From assembly GCA_944321365.1 (NCBI GenBank), contig CALULA010000021.1:1-34808 (forward strand): 34,808 nt of DNA. The letters run 5' to 3'. The position numbers and the translations under genes were made by a program. The notes below the pieces were generated by a model that was given only the letters and a program-made list of their open reading frames with translations, was not told the DNA's origin and ran no database searches. This stretch comes from an uncultured Paraprevotella sp. (GTDB lineage: Bacteria > Bacteroidota > Bacteroidia > Bacteroidales > Bacteroidaceae). This document shows, piece after piece, positions 1-8,343 of this stretch (positions are counted from its first letter, which is position 1; each line of letters starts with the position of its first letter).

Positions 1-117
1 TCTTTATGTTCAGACTTGCAACACAATATGCCTGACATGGCAAGGCTACCAACCTGAAATATCCGCTGACCCCAAAAGAAGATGTAACTAATTGAACGCC
101 AGCAGTATTATACGAAT
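1..117. other. Unassigned window edge
   Basis: Short stretch before the tRNA terminator. Frames on the plus strand are open for 18 to 29 codons from the window edge and then stop, so the tail of a gene from outside the window is possible. No recognisable protein motif, RNA or repeat is seen, and no call is made. Confidence 0.2.
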
Positions 118-149
118 TAAAAAGAAAAGGTCTTCACCTCTGAAGACCT
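118..149 (-). terminator. Intrinsic terminator of tRNA-Lys
   Basis: A perfect 9-bp inverted repeat (AGGTCTTCA / TGAAGACCT, 4-nt loop) lies at 128-149. Read on the minus strand it is followed by a T-rich run (TTTTCTTTTT). It sits 5 bases past the tRNA 3' end, so it most likely ends the tRNA transcript. Confidence 0.8.
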
Positions 150-154
150 CTCTT

Positions 155-230
155 TGGTGATCCGTTTGGGGCTCGAACCCAAGACCCCAACATTAAAAGT
201 GTTGTGCTCTACCAGCTGAGCTAACGAATC
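155..230 (-). tRNA. tRNA-Lys (anticodon TTT)
   Basis: The minus strand folds into a full cloverleaf. The 7-bp acceptor stem is GATTCGT with ACGGATC (one T-G pair). The D arm contains AGCTGGTA, the anticodon loop is CTTTTAA with anticodon TTT (lysine), and the T arm contains GGTTCGAGCCCC-type sequence. The discriminator base is A and the CCA end is encoded in the DNA (155-157). Its own promoter lies about 30 bp upstream and a terminator follows directly, so it appears to be transcribed alone. Confidence 0.95.
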
Positions 231-261
231 GCCCTTGATTGCATCATTTCTGATTGCGGTG

Positions 262-292
262 CAAAGGTACAGCTTTTAGAGGAATCTACAAA
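262..292 (-). promoter_or_regulatory. Promoter of tRNA-Lys
   Basis: On the minus strand, TTTG (289-292) and TACCTTTG (262-269) are separated by 19 bp. This matches the Bacteroides housekeeping consensus (TTTG, 19-21 bp, TAnnTTTG). Transcription would start about 25 bases before the tRNA. Confidence 0.75.
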
Positions 293-358
293 ATTTTCAC
301 CGGGCTTTTTTTATTATTTGCTGTCTATTCTTAGTATCTTGGGACATAAAGTGAGCTG

Positions 359-783
359 TTAGAGGCGGCGAACCTTTATGCCGGACAGGAAAGGCCGGCC
401 CTCCACTGCGCGCAACTCCACCTTGATGCAGCCCTCGGTGTTGCTGACAGCATAGCGTTGGCCATGTTGAAATGGCAGTCGGGCACGGACACCAGCCACA
501 CATCACGGTAGATGCCTCTCCAGAAAGTGAAGTCGGCCGATATGGGGGTAATGTCCTTACGGCCGTTGTCTACCGTGACCTCCAGCTGATTCTCACGTTG
601 GATATGGTCGGTGATGTCAAGTGTGAAAGCCGTATATCCGCCTGCATGATTTCCTACGGGCTGTCCGTTCAGCCGGACCTCGGCAGCCTTGGATGCCGCA
701 TCGAACTTCAGATAATAGCGACGTCCATGCTCCACCTCAGGCACCACCAGCGTGCGGCGATAGAGTCCATAAGAAAAACGAGG
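359..783 (-). pseudogene. Glycoside hydrolase family 2 remnant (beta-galactosidase-like)
   Basis: From about 783 down to 460 the minus strand encodes a stretch typical of the GH2 sugar-binding (jelly-roll) domain, including YGLYRRTLVVPEVE, VRLNGQPVGNHAGGYTAF and FWRGIYRDVWLV. Near 455 the frame shifts by one base. The new frame runs to a TAA at 359 and encodes a malectin-like tail with the pattern TEGCIKVELRAVEG and FLSGIKVRRL. A normal family member is 600-1000 residues with a TIM-barrel catalytic domain; here the middle is missing. No proper start is seen: upstream the frame runs into the 3' end of the AI-2E gene. I read it as an internally deleted, frameshifted relic. Whether the tail is malectin or the GH2 Ig-like domain is uncertain. 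Confidence 0.75.
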
Positions 784-898
784 AGCAACGGATGGATGCC
801 GGGCAGAATGGAGTGCGCTGTTCTGCGTCCGGACCAATGTCGTTGCGGATGAGCGCATGCCGCTTGTTCGTTCGTCCTGTGGATTTTTCAGGACCGTC

Positions 899-2095
899 TT
901 ATTTGTTTTCGTCCGTTTCGGGCGCGGTCGGGCCATTCATGGTCTGGGCCGTAGAAGATGAGGTGTAAGTCGGTGCAGAAGCGACACGATGTTTGTGCCT
1001 GCGTTTTTCGCTGAGTTGTACTCTTCGTTCGTCCCGTTCGATAAAACGGCGGTAATAAGAGAGCAGCAAGGTGGTCAGCGGGAGTGCGATGATGAGTCCG
1101 ATAAGTCCCAGCAGACTTCCCCAAACGGATAGAGACAGCAGGATGACGGCAGGGTTCAGCCCCATGAGCTTTCCCATGATTTTAGGAACAAGAAACGAGT
1201 CCTGAATGGCCTGTACGACGATAAACACGATGCAGGCGAAGAGCAGGATGAGCCAGACGTTCTCACCGGTTTCGTTGGCTTTGATGAATGCCAGCAGTAT
1301 GGTGGGAATGAAACCGATGGCTTGCATGTAAGGCACCAGATTCAGGAATCCGATGAACATGCCGAGGCAGATAGCCAGTGGAAAATCGATGATGAGAAAG
1401 CCGATGCTGAAAAGAATGCCGACCAAAAAGGCTACCAGTGCCTGTCCGCGGAAATAGGAGTTCATGCCATGCTGCACGTCCTGCATGAGAGCGGCTACAA
1501 AACGGCGGCTGCGTTTGGGAATCAGCTTGATCCATCCTTCCGAAATCTGTTCGTAGTCCATCAGGATGAAGAACAGGTAGAGCAGCGTCATGCAAAGTCC
1601 CAGAATGGCGATAATGAGATTCACGGTTTGCGACAGCAGCGTCCACATTTGGTTGACGGCCACTTTCAGCGCCTCGACGATATTGTTTTTCTGCAACAGC
1701 TGGATGATGGTGTTCTGATCGATGTGCTGTTTCAGAAAATCTTCTATGCTTTTGGCGATGGTGGAGTTGCCGGAGTCTTGAAACAAGTCGGTGATGACCG
1801 TACGGAATCGCATGAATTCCGTTATGGCCGGCGGTATGATTAAGGCGAAAAATCCGGTAATGGCTGCCAGTATCAACAGCAGGGTGATGATGATGCACAG
1901 GATTCGGTTGCGCAGCCGCAGCTTATACTGGAAGAATGTTACCATGGGGTAAATCATGTAAGCAAATAGCCAGGCTAAGAAGAATGGCAACAACACCATG
2001 CTTAACCGGTTGAGAATATAGATGGCCAGTACGAGTCCGGCAACGCCGATCAGGCCTCGGATAAAACGGTCGAAGGTGATTTCTTTTTCAAACAT
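899..2095 (-). CDS. AI-2E family transporter (PerM/YdiK-like membrane protein)
   Basis: A 398-residue integral inner-membrane protein. It begins with a helical hairpin (VAGLVLAIYILNRLSMVLLPFFLAWLF), has a central soluble-looking segment (about residues 100-160), then a cluster of hydrophobic helices. The late segment contains PKIMGKLMGLNPAVILLSL followed by GLIGLIIALPLTTLLLSYYRR, a pattern I associate with the AI-2E transporter family (former UPF0118). Family members are proposed to export small molecules or ions; the substrate here cannot be told from sequence. The tail (360-398) is basic and polar. The start lies 13 bases after the thymidine kinase stop on the same strand, so the two are probably cotranscribed. 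The stop abuts the GH2 remnant. Confidence 0.85.
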   Translation of the reverse strand: MFEKEITFDRFIRGLIGVAGLVLAIYILNRLSMVLLPFFLAWLFAYMIYPMVTFFQYKLRLRNRILCIIITLLLILAAITGFFALIIPPAITEFMRFRTVITDLFQDSGNSTIAKSIEDFLKQHIDQNTIIQLLQKNNIVEALKVAVNQMWTLLSQTVNLIIAILGLCMTLLYLFFILMDYEQISEGWIKLIPKRSRRFVAALMQDVQHGMNSYFRGQALVAFLVGILFSIGFLIIDFPLAICLGMFIGFLNLVPYMQAIGFIPTILLAFIKANETGENVWLILLFACIVFIVVQAIQDSFLVPKIMGKLMGLNPAVILLSLSVWGSLLGLIGLIIALPLTTLLLSYYRRFIERDERRVQLSEKRRHKHRVASAPTYTSSSTAQTMNGPTAPETDENK

Positions 2096-2108
2096 CGCTT
2101 GATAGGTT

Positions 2109-2711
2109 TTAATCAGGGATTTCCTTGTCGTTCCCCTTCAGTGCTTTCTGATAGCATGAACGGCAGAGCGGTTCATAGATGGTTTGTTCACCCAGCAGCA
2201 CACGCTTTTCTTCGTCTATGGTGCGGTGAGAGATGTAAGCTTGTGCGCCACAGTGTACGCAGATGGCATGCACCTTGGTCACGTCATCTGCTATGGCGCA
2301 CAGTTGCGGAATCGGGCCGAAAGGTATGCCCTTGAAGTCGAGATCCAGCCCTGCGACAATGACTCTTGTCCCGCGGTTGGCCAATTCATTGCATACGTCT
2401 ATCAGGTTCTCGTCAAAGAATTGCGCTTCGTCAATACCTACGACATCGGTGTCGGCAGACAGCAGCAGTATGCTTGCTGAAGAATCTACCGGGGTGGAGG
2501 GAATTGCTTTGCCTTCATGAGAAACGACATCCTGCTCGGCATATCTCGTGTCGATAGACGGTTTGAAGATTTCAACTTTCTGGCGGGCGATCTCAGCCCG
2601 CTTCATTCTTCTGATCAGTTCTTCCGTTTTCCCGGAAAACATTGAGCCGCAAATGACTTCGATTCTTCCCCGGTGTATTTTTTCTCCATTATGTTCAGTG
2701 ATGTGACTCAT
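2109..2711 (-). CDS. tdk: Thymidine kinase
   Basis: Phosphorylates thymidine with ATP in the pyrimidine salvage pathway, in the cytoplasm. With the start at 2711 the protein has 200 residues, the normal length for this type II kinase; a longer reading to 2771 would add 20 unconserved residues and run into the promoter-like element. The ATP-binding P-loop GSMFSGKT is at 22-29, the catalytic Glu is in DEAQF (E95), and the lasso/zinc site is made by C151, C154, C183 and C186 (CVHC and CRSC). All key residues are present, so the enzyme should be active. It precedes the AI-2E gene in a likely two-gene unit and is divergent from rsmI. Confidence 0.96.
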   Translation of the reverse strand: MSHITEHNGEKIHRGRIEVICGSMFSGKTEELIRRMKRAEIARQKVEIFKPSIDTRYAEQDVVSHEGKAIPSTPVDSSASILLLSADTDVVGIDEAQFFDENLIDVCNELANRGTRVIVAGLDLDFKGIPFGPIPQLCAIADDVTKVHAICVHCGAQAYISHRTIDEEKRVLLGEQTIYEPLCRSCYQKALKGNDKEIPD

Positions 2712-2768
2712 CTTCTTATTCCTATAATATATGTTATATGGACAGGGCCGCTGTCGGTCTCTTTTCTG

Positions 2769-2776
2769 CAAAAATA
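2769..2776 (-). promoter_or_regulatory. Possible -7 element for tdk
   Basis: Minus-strand TATTTTTG fits TAnnTTTG and would start transcription about 50 bases before the tdk start. No clear TTTG is seen at the usual upstream distance, so this is a half-supported promoter. Confidence 0.35.
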
Positions 2777-2872
2777 AGCATTAAGGCTGGAACGGAAGAT
2801 AAAAAAGGGGACAATTTCTTAAACTTCTGTTAAATATTGTATTCTGCAAGAGGGAGGATGGTGTTTTATGCT

Positions 2873-2880
2873 TATTTTTG
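2873..2880 (+). promoter_or_regulatory. Possible -7 element for rsmI
   Basis: Plus-strand TATTTTTG fits TAnnTTTG, 21 bases before the chosen rsmI ATG. No good -33 TTTG is visible. The TTG inside this element would be the start of a longer reading of rsmI, which makes that longer reading unlikely. Confidence 0.35.
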
Positions 2881-2901
2881 CCTCTGTCGTATATACGAAG
2901 T

Positions 2902-3603
2902 ATGGGAATCTTATATTTGGTACCCACTCCGGTGGGTAATTTGGAGGATATGACCTGTCGGGCCTTGCGGATATTGCGGGAGGCCGATCTGATTCTGGCT
3001 GAGGATACGCGTACTACGGGTATCCTGTTGAAGCATTTTGAGATTAAGAATGCCATGCTTTCATATCACAAATTCAATGAACATCAGACGGTGTCGCATG
3101 TCGTGGAGCGGCTGATGGCCGGAGAGACAGTGGCAGTCGTGTCCGATGCCGGCACGCCGGGCATTTCCGATCCGGGCTTTCTGGTGACCCGTGAGGCCGT
3201 AAAGGCAGGCGTCGATGTGGTCTGTCTGCCCGGAGCTACGGCCTTTGTCCCTGCTCTTGTCGCTTCCGGATTGCCCTGCGACCGCTTCTGCTTTGAAGGC
3301 TTCCTGCCGGTCAAGAAAGGGCGTTCCACCCGTTTGGCGGCCTTGGCTTCCGAGACAAGGACTATGGTGTTTTATGAATCCCCCCACCGTCTGGTCAAGA
3401 CATTGACACAGTTCGCGGAGACGTTCGGCGGCGACCGTGAGATGGCCGTCTGCCGGGAAATCTCTAAAGTGCATGAGGAATGCGTGCGGGGAACGGTGGC
3501 TGAAGTCCTGTCCCATTTTACGGCGGCAGAACCGCGGGGAGAATTTGTGCTGATACTTTCAGGGCGTGAAGAAGATAAAAAGAAACGTAATACGAATGAA
3601 TAA
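2902..3603 (+). CDS. rsmI: 16S rRNA (cytidine(1402)-2'-O)-methyltransferase
   Basis: SAM-dependent enzyme that 2'-O-methylates C1402 of 16S rRNA in the ribosomal decoding centre. The 233-residue product begins MGILYLVPTPVGNLEDMT, the characteristic N-terminus of the family (tetrapyrrole methylase fold), followed by AEDTRTTGILLKHF, the SDAGTPGISDPG loop and LPGATAFVPALVASGLP. A downstream FYESPHR segment is also typical. The ATG at 2902 is chosen because the conserved MG(I/K)LYLVPTP begins there; an upstream TTG at 2878 lies in the putative promoter. The stop is 6 bases before the next lipoprotein gene, suggesting cotranscription. The last 10 residues are highly charged. Confidence 0.95.
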   Translation: MGILYLVPTPVGNLEDMTCRALRILREADLILAEDTRTTGILLKHFEIKNAMLSYHKFNEHQTVSHVVERLMAGETVAVVSDAGTPGISDPGFLVTREAVKAGVDVVCLPGATAFVPALVASGLPCDRFCFEGFLPVKKGRSTRLAALASETRTMVFYESPHRLVKTLTQFAETFGGDREMAVCREISKVHEECVRGTVAEVLSHFTAAEPRGEFVLILSGREEDKKKRNTNE

Positions 3604-3609
3604 AGAGAA

Positions 3610-4470
3610 ATGCGTATGAAGAAAATTATTTTATGTGTGGCATGCGCGGCGGCATTGACGGCATGCAACAACGGAGCGAGCAAAAAAGAACAGGCACTGA
3701 CTCAGGAAAGAGACTCTCTGATGCAGGTCATCAGCGATAAGGATACGGAACTGAATGAAATCATGGGCACGGTCAATGAGATTCAGGAAGGCTTCCGGCG
3801 CATCAATGAGGCCGAAGGGCGTATCACGGTGAACAACGGAGACGTGGAGTCCGAGACCTCCAAACAGATGATCCGTGAGAACATGCAGTATATTCAGGAC
3901 GCCATGGCGCAGAACCGCGACATGATAGCCAAGCTGAAAGAACGGGTACGCACCAGCGGCATCAATGCCGACAAGCTGAAAAAGATGGTCGATGACTTGT
4001 CGGCTCAGCTGGAAGAGCAGAAGGTGAAAGTGCAGGAACTGGAAGCCAGGCTGGCTGAAAAAGACATCGTGATTGCGCAGCAAGGCGAGCAGATCACGGC
4101 ATTGAGCGAGAATGTGAGCAGCCTTTCGGAAGAGAACAAGGCCAAGAGCCAGACTGTGGCAGAGCAGGACAAGCAGCTCAACACGGCCTGGTATGTGTTC
4201 GGTACGAAGTCTGAGCTGAAAGAACAGAAGATATTGCGCAAGGGCGACGTGCTCCAGAGCAATGACTTCAATAAGGATTATTTCACCAAGATAGATATCC
4301 GTTACGATAAGGAAATCAAACTTTATTCAAAGAGCGCTCAGCTGCTGACCAATCATCCGGCCGGTTCTTATAAATTGGAAAAGGACAATAAGGGGCAGTA
4401 TGTGCTGCACATCACAGACCCCGGTACGTTCTGGAGCGTGAGCAAGTATCTGGTTATCCAAGTGAGATAA
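3610..4470 (+). CDS. Coiled-coil lipoprotein, Cbp1-like
   Basis: A 286-residue predicted lipoprotein. The signal peptide ends in the lipobox LTAC with the lipidated cysteine at residue 19. Residues about 25-190 are rich in heptad-like Q/E/K/L patterns and should form long coiled coils (for example KLKERV, LEEQKVKVQELEARLAEKD). A compact C-terminal domain (about 195-286) contains WYVFGTKSELKEQKIL and ends in FWSVSKYLVIQVR. A D-S-L triplet at 35-37 fits the Bacteroidetes O-glycosylation sequon D-(S/T)-hydrophobic. From memory the arrangement resembles the family named after the collagen-binding adhesin Cbp1 of Bacteroides fragilis; collagen binding itself is not shown by the sequence. A second in-frame ATG six bases downstream (3616) could be the true start. 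A strong terminator follows. Confidence 0.8.
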   Translation: MRMKKIILCVACAAALTACNNGASKKEQALTQERDSLMQVISDKDTELNEIMGTVNEIQEGFRRINEAEGRITVNNGDVESETSKQMIRENMQYIQDAMAQNRDMIAKLKERVRTSGINADKLKKMVDDLSAQLEEQKVKVQELEARLAEKDIVIAQQGEQITALSENVSSLSEENKAKSQTVAEQDKQLNTAWYVFGTKSELKEQKILRKGDVLQSNDFNKDYFTKIDIRYDKEIKLYSKSAQLLTNHPAGSYKLEKDNKGQYVLHITDPGTFWSVSKYLVIQVR

Positions 4471-4491
4471 CCGTCCGGACCGTAGGAAAAA

Positions 4492-4544
4492 GACGGGGCA
4501 GGCAGAGGTCATTCAGGCTTCTGTCTGCCCCGTCCTTTCTTTTG
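4492..4544 (+). terminator. Intrinsic terminator after the rsmI-lipoprotein unit
   Basis: GACGGGGCAGGCAGA (4492-4506) pairs with TCTGTCTGCCCCGTC (4520-4534) with a single G-T pair, followed by CTTTCTTTT. It is a 15-bp stem 20 bases after the stop codon. Confidence 0.85.
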
Positions 4545-4701
4545 GGGGCCGTCTGGATGAAGCTTCCGGGCGGCGGCAGGCCGTATCATGCCAGCGCGGT
4601 GGAAGCCCGGTGCTGCATTCCGCTGCGTGTCGGACTGCATACGACAGAGGTGGCAGGAGCCGATGTGCGGGCGGGCATTCTTCATGCGTGGCGGAAGATT
4701 T

Positions 4702-4815
4702 TTTGCTTTTCAGCCGGAAAAAACTCTATCTTTAACTTAGAGACAGACTTTTATTCGTAGCGGGTCTGGTTTTTCCGGCCCGCATTCCCGGTTTCCGTCG
4801 GGGCGTGCGGGCCGT
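4702..4815 (+). other. Promoter-like pair followed by competing hairpins, possible small RNA
   Basis: TTTG (4702-4705) and TATCTTTA (4727-4734) are 21 bp apart and resemble a Bacteroides promoter with one mismatch. Starting some 25 bases later, GCGGGTCTGG (4760-4769) can pair with CCGGCCCGC (4775-4783). The same CCCGCA (4779-4784) can instead pair with TGCGGG (4806-4811), which is followed by a T-rich stretch. No coding frame here looks real. The remaining 4545-4940 interval shows nothing else I can name. Confidence 0.3.
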
Positions 4816-4941
4816 TCTTTCCGACTGTTGTCCATGCCGCTCTTTCCTTAGTGGTGGTGGGGACTGACGGTGGGGCGGGGTGACAGTGTCGACAGACGGA
4901 GGAGAAATGCAGCCGGAACTGCAGGTTTTCTTTACAAATTC

Positions 4942-4972
4942 TTGAATGTTATCCTTTTTTTTATTTTCTTTG
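4942..4972 (+). promoter_or_regulatory. Promoter of the long C10 peptidase gene
   Basis: TTG at 4942-4944 and TTTCTTTG at 4965-4972 are 20 bp apart, one mismatch from TAnnTTTG. Transcription would begin near 4979, about 20 bases before the ATG. Confidence 0.5.
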
Positions 4973-5000
4973 CATTCGTAACAACCAAAATGAAACTGAG

Positions 5001-8000
5001 ATGAGAAAAAGCTTTTTATCCTTACTGCTTTTTACCGCGATAGGGACAGCAGTCATGGCATTGCCGGTGTCGCCGGAAACGGCCCGCCAGACGGCGGAGC
5101 GTTTTTTCCACGCATCGGGAGGTTACGGACAGATGGAGGTGCGGCAGCCGTCCGTTGTGACAAGAGGCCCCGCCGCCCAAAATCAACCTTATTATGTCTG
5201 TGTTCCCCGGTCGGGAAGCGGGTTCGTGATTGTGTCCGGCGATGATGAGTTGCCACCAGTGGTGGGCTACTCCTCCGATGCGCCGGCGGAGAGCGGGGCA
5301 CTGCCTCCGCAACTGGAGGCCTGGCTTGCGGCTTATTCTGCCTATGTGGAGGACGTGCAGCAGGGGGCGTCCGTCCCGCAGGCCGCTTCCGTGCGCAGCG
5401 ACGGCGAGGCGATAGGCCCGTTGCTCACCACCGCGTGGGGGCAGGGCTGGCCCTACAATGCACTTTGTCCGTCCAATTGGTACGGTGAGCTGTATCCCGC
5501 AGGCTGTGTGGCAACGGCCGCCGTGCAGATTATGAACTACTACCGTTGGCCGGAGCGCGGGACGGGCACCGTGGAGCACCGCGGAGAGACGCTGGACCTC
5601 TCCACCCACGTCTACGACTGGGACAATATGAAAGACAGCTATTCCTACTATATGGATGCGGATGGAAACTACATTCCGGCGGACTTCACGGAGCAGCAGG
5701 GTACGGCGGTGGCTACCCTGATGCGCGATTTCGGCTATGCCATCGGGATGCAATATGCTGCGGAAGGCAGTTCGGCCTATCATCATGCCATCGTTGAGAC
5801 GCTTTTCGAGAACTTTGGCTATGCGCCGACGGTCCGTCACCACCTCCGCCGACTGTACACGAAAGACACGTGGGAGCAGCTCATCCGCGAAGAATTGTCG
5901 GCCGGACGCCCCATAGCCTATTCCGGCAGAAAGGGCTTCGGTGCGGCCGACGGACACTCGTTTGTCTGCGACGGCATCGACGCGGACGGTCTGCTGCACA
6001 TCAACTGGGGGTGGAACGGGTCGTACGACGGCTATTTCGACATGGACATCCTGCAGCCGGAAGGCGAGGGCGCAGGGCATGATGCCGGAGGATATGTCAT
6101 TGACGCGGCCATGGTGACCGGCATCCGTCCGGCAACAGAGGGCGATGCCACACGGATGGAGACCGGGCTGACGGCGGACGTGACGTGCTTCACCGACGGA
6201 AGTCGCCTGAAAGTGGACGGGAACATCTACAATTTCACAAAGTACGTGAAGCGGCTGAATCCCTACGTGGCGTGGCTGGACGCTGACGGGGCGACCGTGC
6301 GGCGCGACGCCATGTCGGTGATGAGCACCGGCGGGCAGCAGACACTGACCTCCGGACAATATGTGGAGGCCACCCTGAGCGTCTGGTCCAACCTGGAGCC
6401 GGGAACGTATGGTTTCCGGGTGGAAAACGGTGTGACGGACAGCGAAGGCAACATGACCTACGAGCGTTTTGATACTGGTGAAACCTCTTCGTGCGAGGGA
6501 CGGGTGACCGTGCTGGAGGACGGCAGCCTGCAGCTGGTCGATACTCCTGCGGAGCGTTACTACCGCATGGAGGTGGTTTCCTGTGCACCGGTCGTGACCT
6601 GCTATGCCGGTTACGGTTTTGTGGAGGTAGAAACCTGTTTCCGCAATTCCGGGAACAAGGCTTTTGAAGGGAACATCAACATGGTGCTTGTGGCAGAGGA
6701 TGGAACGGAGCACGGTGATTCCCCTTCCGGGATAGTGGGTACGGGTGCGCGTATACCGGTATGTTATGCCGGATCCAGCCAAACGTGCCGACTGAGCATC
6801 AGCACACCGGAGCAACCGGGGCGTTATCAGGTGCGTTTCTCTCTTGTTGAAGGGGAATACCTGCCGGAGCAGACATCTTGCTATGTGGAGGTGCAGCCGT
6901 TGCCGGAAAGGCCGCTGCTCGAACTGACCTCGCCCCTTGAATGGAACGGGGGAATGACGGAGCTGGTGCAGTCGCCGGATGTTCCGCTGGATTTGTCTGC
7001 CGGATGCCGGGCCATACCAGCGGCAGACGGGGCAAGGTTCGACTGGAACACGCCATTGGCCCTTTACGCCCTGCGCGAGGGCGATGACCCGTCGGCGGAA
7101 CTGCGGATTGCCGACATGCTTGCCAACTACAGCAGACAGTCTGTGGAGGCCGTAGAGGAATCCACCCACCTGCTGTCCGTCCTGCCGGAGGGCGAATACC
7201 GTTTCTACCTGAAATATGATGACGGAACGGGGCTGGTGCCGACGGGCGAGGCTGCGGACGGCTACAACAGTTGCCGCGTCCGTTTGCTCCCGGCCACAGA
7301 AGCCTTTCCTTATCTGACAGCGGCACCGGTGATTAACGGTGGGCAGGCATGTCCGCAATATTCGACGGTGGATGTAGAGCTGCAGCTCTCCGCCACGCAG
7401 GATTTCCAAGGGAATATAAAGGCTGAGGACCTGTATTTCAACGGCAACCGCTGGGTGGAGTTCCTGACGGGCGATGATTTCCCGCTGTCCCTCCGTGCGG
7501 GCGAGACACGGACGGTGACGCTGAAGGCACAGGCCATGCTATCCTTTGAGGGCGCGCGGGAGGTCACGCTGAGCTACAGCAGCGACCAGGGATCGGGCAG
7601 CATAGGTGCGCTTCCCGCCCATCAGGACGGCTATCAGTACTGGACGACAGAAGGGAAGGATGACCGGCTGAAACTGATACTTCCGGCATCGTTCTCCAAT
7701 CTGGGCTATATGGACCGCGGGTCTTCGGGGACGCTCAAGGTGACGATAGGGCCTGCCGACACCGAATTGCGGGCGTATGCCGGCGAGCTGGTGCTGCGTG
7801 CCGTGCCCCAGTTCTCTGGTGCAGATTGGGTGGAACCGTTGCAGTCGAATCCAGTACTCATCAGTCTGCTGGGGCAGGAAGTGAAAGAGGTGGAACTGTC
7901 GTTCACCTGTTCGCAGCAGGCTATGCCGGGATACTACACCGCAAAGCTCTACTTCCGTAATGCCAACGGTGAATACGCCGTACTGCCCAATGACATGGAC

Positions 8001-8285
8001 TACAGTCTGAACTTCATGGTACGCGGAACGGTTGATGTGCCCTCCCTGCGGCAAGGGTCGGTTGCAGTGTCGGCAGACGGGAGCACGCTGCACGTCCGCG
8101 GGCTGGACGGGCCTGCCGAGGTGATGGTGTACGCCGTGGACGGGAAGTGCGTCGCTTCCCGCACGGTGGCAGACGCTTCCACTTGCGAACTGTCTTTGCC
8201 GCAAGGTTTGTCCGGCACGGTGGTCACGGTGCTCGTACGACAGTCGGGCCGTGCACCGTTGACAGTGAAACAATGGGTGAAGTAA
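5001..8285 (+). CDS. Secreted C10 family (streptopain-type) cysteine peptidase, long form
   Basis: A 1094-residue secreted protein. A signal peptide (1-20, ending in AVMA) is followed by a Spi-type propeptide containing YYVCVPRSGSGFVIVSGDD (64-82) and VVGYSSD. The C10 catalytic domain follows (about 138-375). The nucleophile is C169 in YPAGCVATAAVQIMNYY and the histidine is H319 in GADGHSFVCDG-like context, followed by HINWGWNGSYDGYFDMD, as in streptopain and the B. fragilis Bfp enzymes. All catalytic residues are present. The remaining 700 residues are beta-rich, probably several Ig-like domains, and end in a module (about 1020-1094) with VMVYAVDGKCVASR and a final KQWVK that resembles type IX secretion sorting domains. 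It stands alone with its own promoter and terminator. The substrate is unknown; the family usually needs propeptide cleavage for activity. Confidence 0.9.
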   Translation: MRKSFLSLLLFTAIGTAVMALPVSPETARQTAERFFHASGGYGQMEVRQPSVVTRGPAAQNQPYYVCVPRSGSGFVIVSGDDELPPVVGYSSDAPAESGALPPQLEAWLAAYSAYVEDVQQGASVPQAASVRSDGEAIGPLLTTAWGQGWPYNALCPSNWYGELYPAGCVATAAVQIMNYYRWPERGTGTVEHRGETLDLSTHVYDWDNMKDSYSYYMDADGNYIPADFTEQQGTAVATLMRDFGYAIGMQYAAEGSSAYHHAIVETLFENFGYAPTVRHHLRRLYTKDTWEQLIREELSAGRPIAYSGRKGFGAADGHSFVCDGIDADGLLHINWGWNGSYDGYFDMDILQPEGEGAGHDAGGYVIDAAMVTGIRPATEGDATRMETGLTADVTCFTDGSRLKVDGNIYNFTKYVKRLNPYVAWLDADGATVRRDAMSVMSTGGQQTLTSGQYVEATLSVWSNLEPGTYGFRVENGVTDSEGNMTYERFDTGETSSCEGRVTVLEDGSLQLVDTPAERYYRMEVVSCAPVVTCYAGYGFVEVETCFRNSGNKAFEGNINMVLVAEDGTEHGDSPSGIVGTGARIPVCYAGSSQTCRLSISTPEQPGRYQVRFSLVEGEYLPEQTSCYVEVQPLPERPLLELTSPLEWNGGMTELVQSPDVPLDLSAGCRAIPAADGARFDWNTPLALYALREGDDPSAELRIADMLANYSRQSVEAVEESTHLLSVLPEGEYRFYLKYDDGTGLVPTGEAADGYNSCRVRLLPATEAFPYLTAAPVINGGQACPQYSTVDVELQLSATQDFQGNIKAEDLYFNGNRWVEFLTGDDFPLSLRAGETRTVTLKAQAMLSFEGAREVTLSYSSDQGSGSIGALPAHQDGYQYWTTEGKDDRLKLILPASFSNLGYMDRGSSGTLKVTIGPADTELRAYAGELVLRAVPQFSGADWVEPLQSNPVLISLLGQEVKEVELSFTCSQQAMPGYYTAKLYFRNANGEYAVLPNDMDYSLNFMVRGTVDVPSLRQGSVAVSADGSTLHVRGLDGPAEVMVYAVDGKCVASRTVADASTCELSLPQGLSGTVVTVLVRQSGRAPLTVKQWVK

Positions 8286-8298
8286 ATGAGAAATCTGT

Positions 8299-8343
8299 TC
8301 CCGGAAACCGGACGGCCTCTGGCACCGGTTTCCGGGACTTTCC
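8299..8343. terminator. Convergent hairpin terminator
   Basis: A perfect 13-bp stem, TCCCGGAAACCGG (8299-8311) with CCGGTTTCCGGGA (8325-8337), sits between the convergent stops of the C10 peptidase and the LuxR-type gene. The plus side is followed by CTTTCC; the T-run is weak on both strands, so efficiency is uncertain. Confidence 0.7.

Noticed and set aside
2109..2771. Longer 220-residue form of thymidine kinase
   Set aside because: The first 20 residues are not typical of the family and the start would overlap the putative -7 element; the ATG at 2711 gives the usual length.
4542..4760. 72-codon frame after the Cbp1-like gene terminator
   Set aside because: It begins within the terminator's T-run, lacks a ribosome-binding context and has no protein-like pattern.
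5022..7409. 795-codon open frame on the minus strand opposite the first C10 peptidase
   Set aside because: It is a GC-rich shadow of the peptidase gene: composition is rich in Arg, His and Gly, no motif is seen, and the plus strand has the full catalytic domain.
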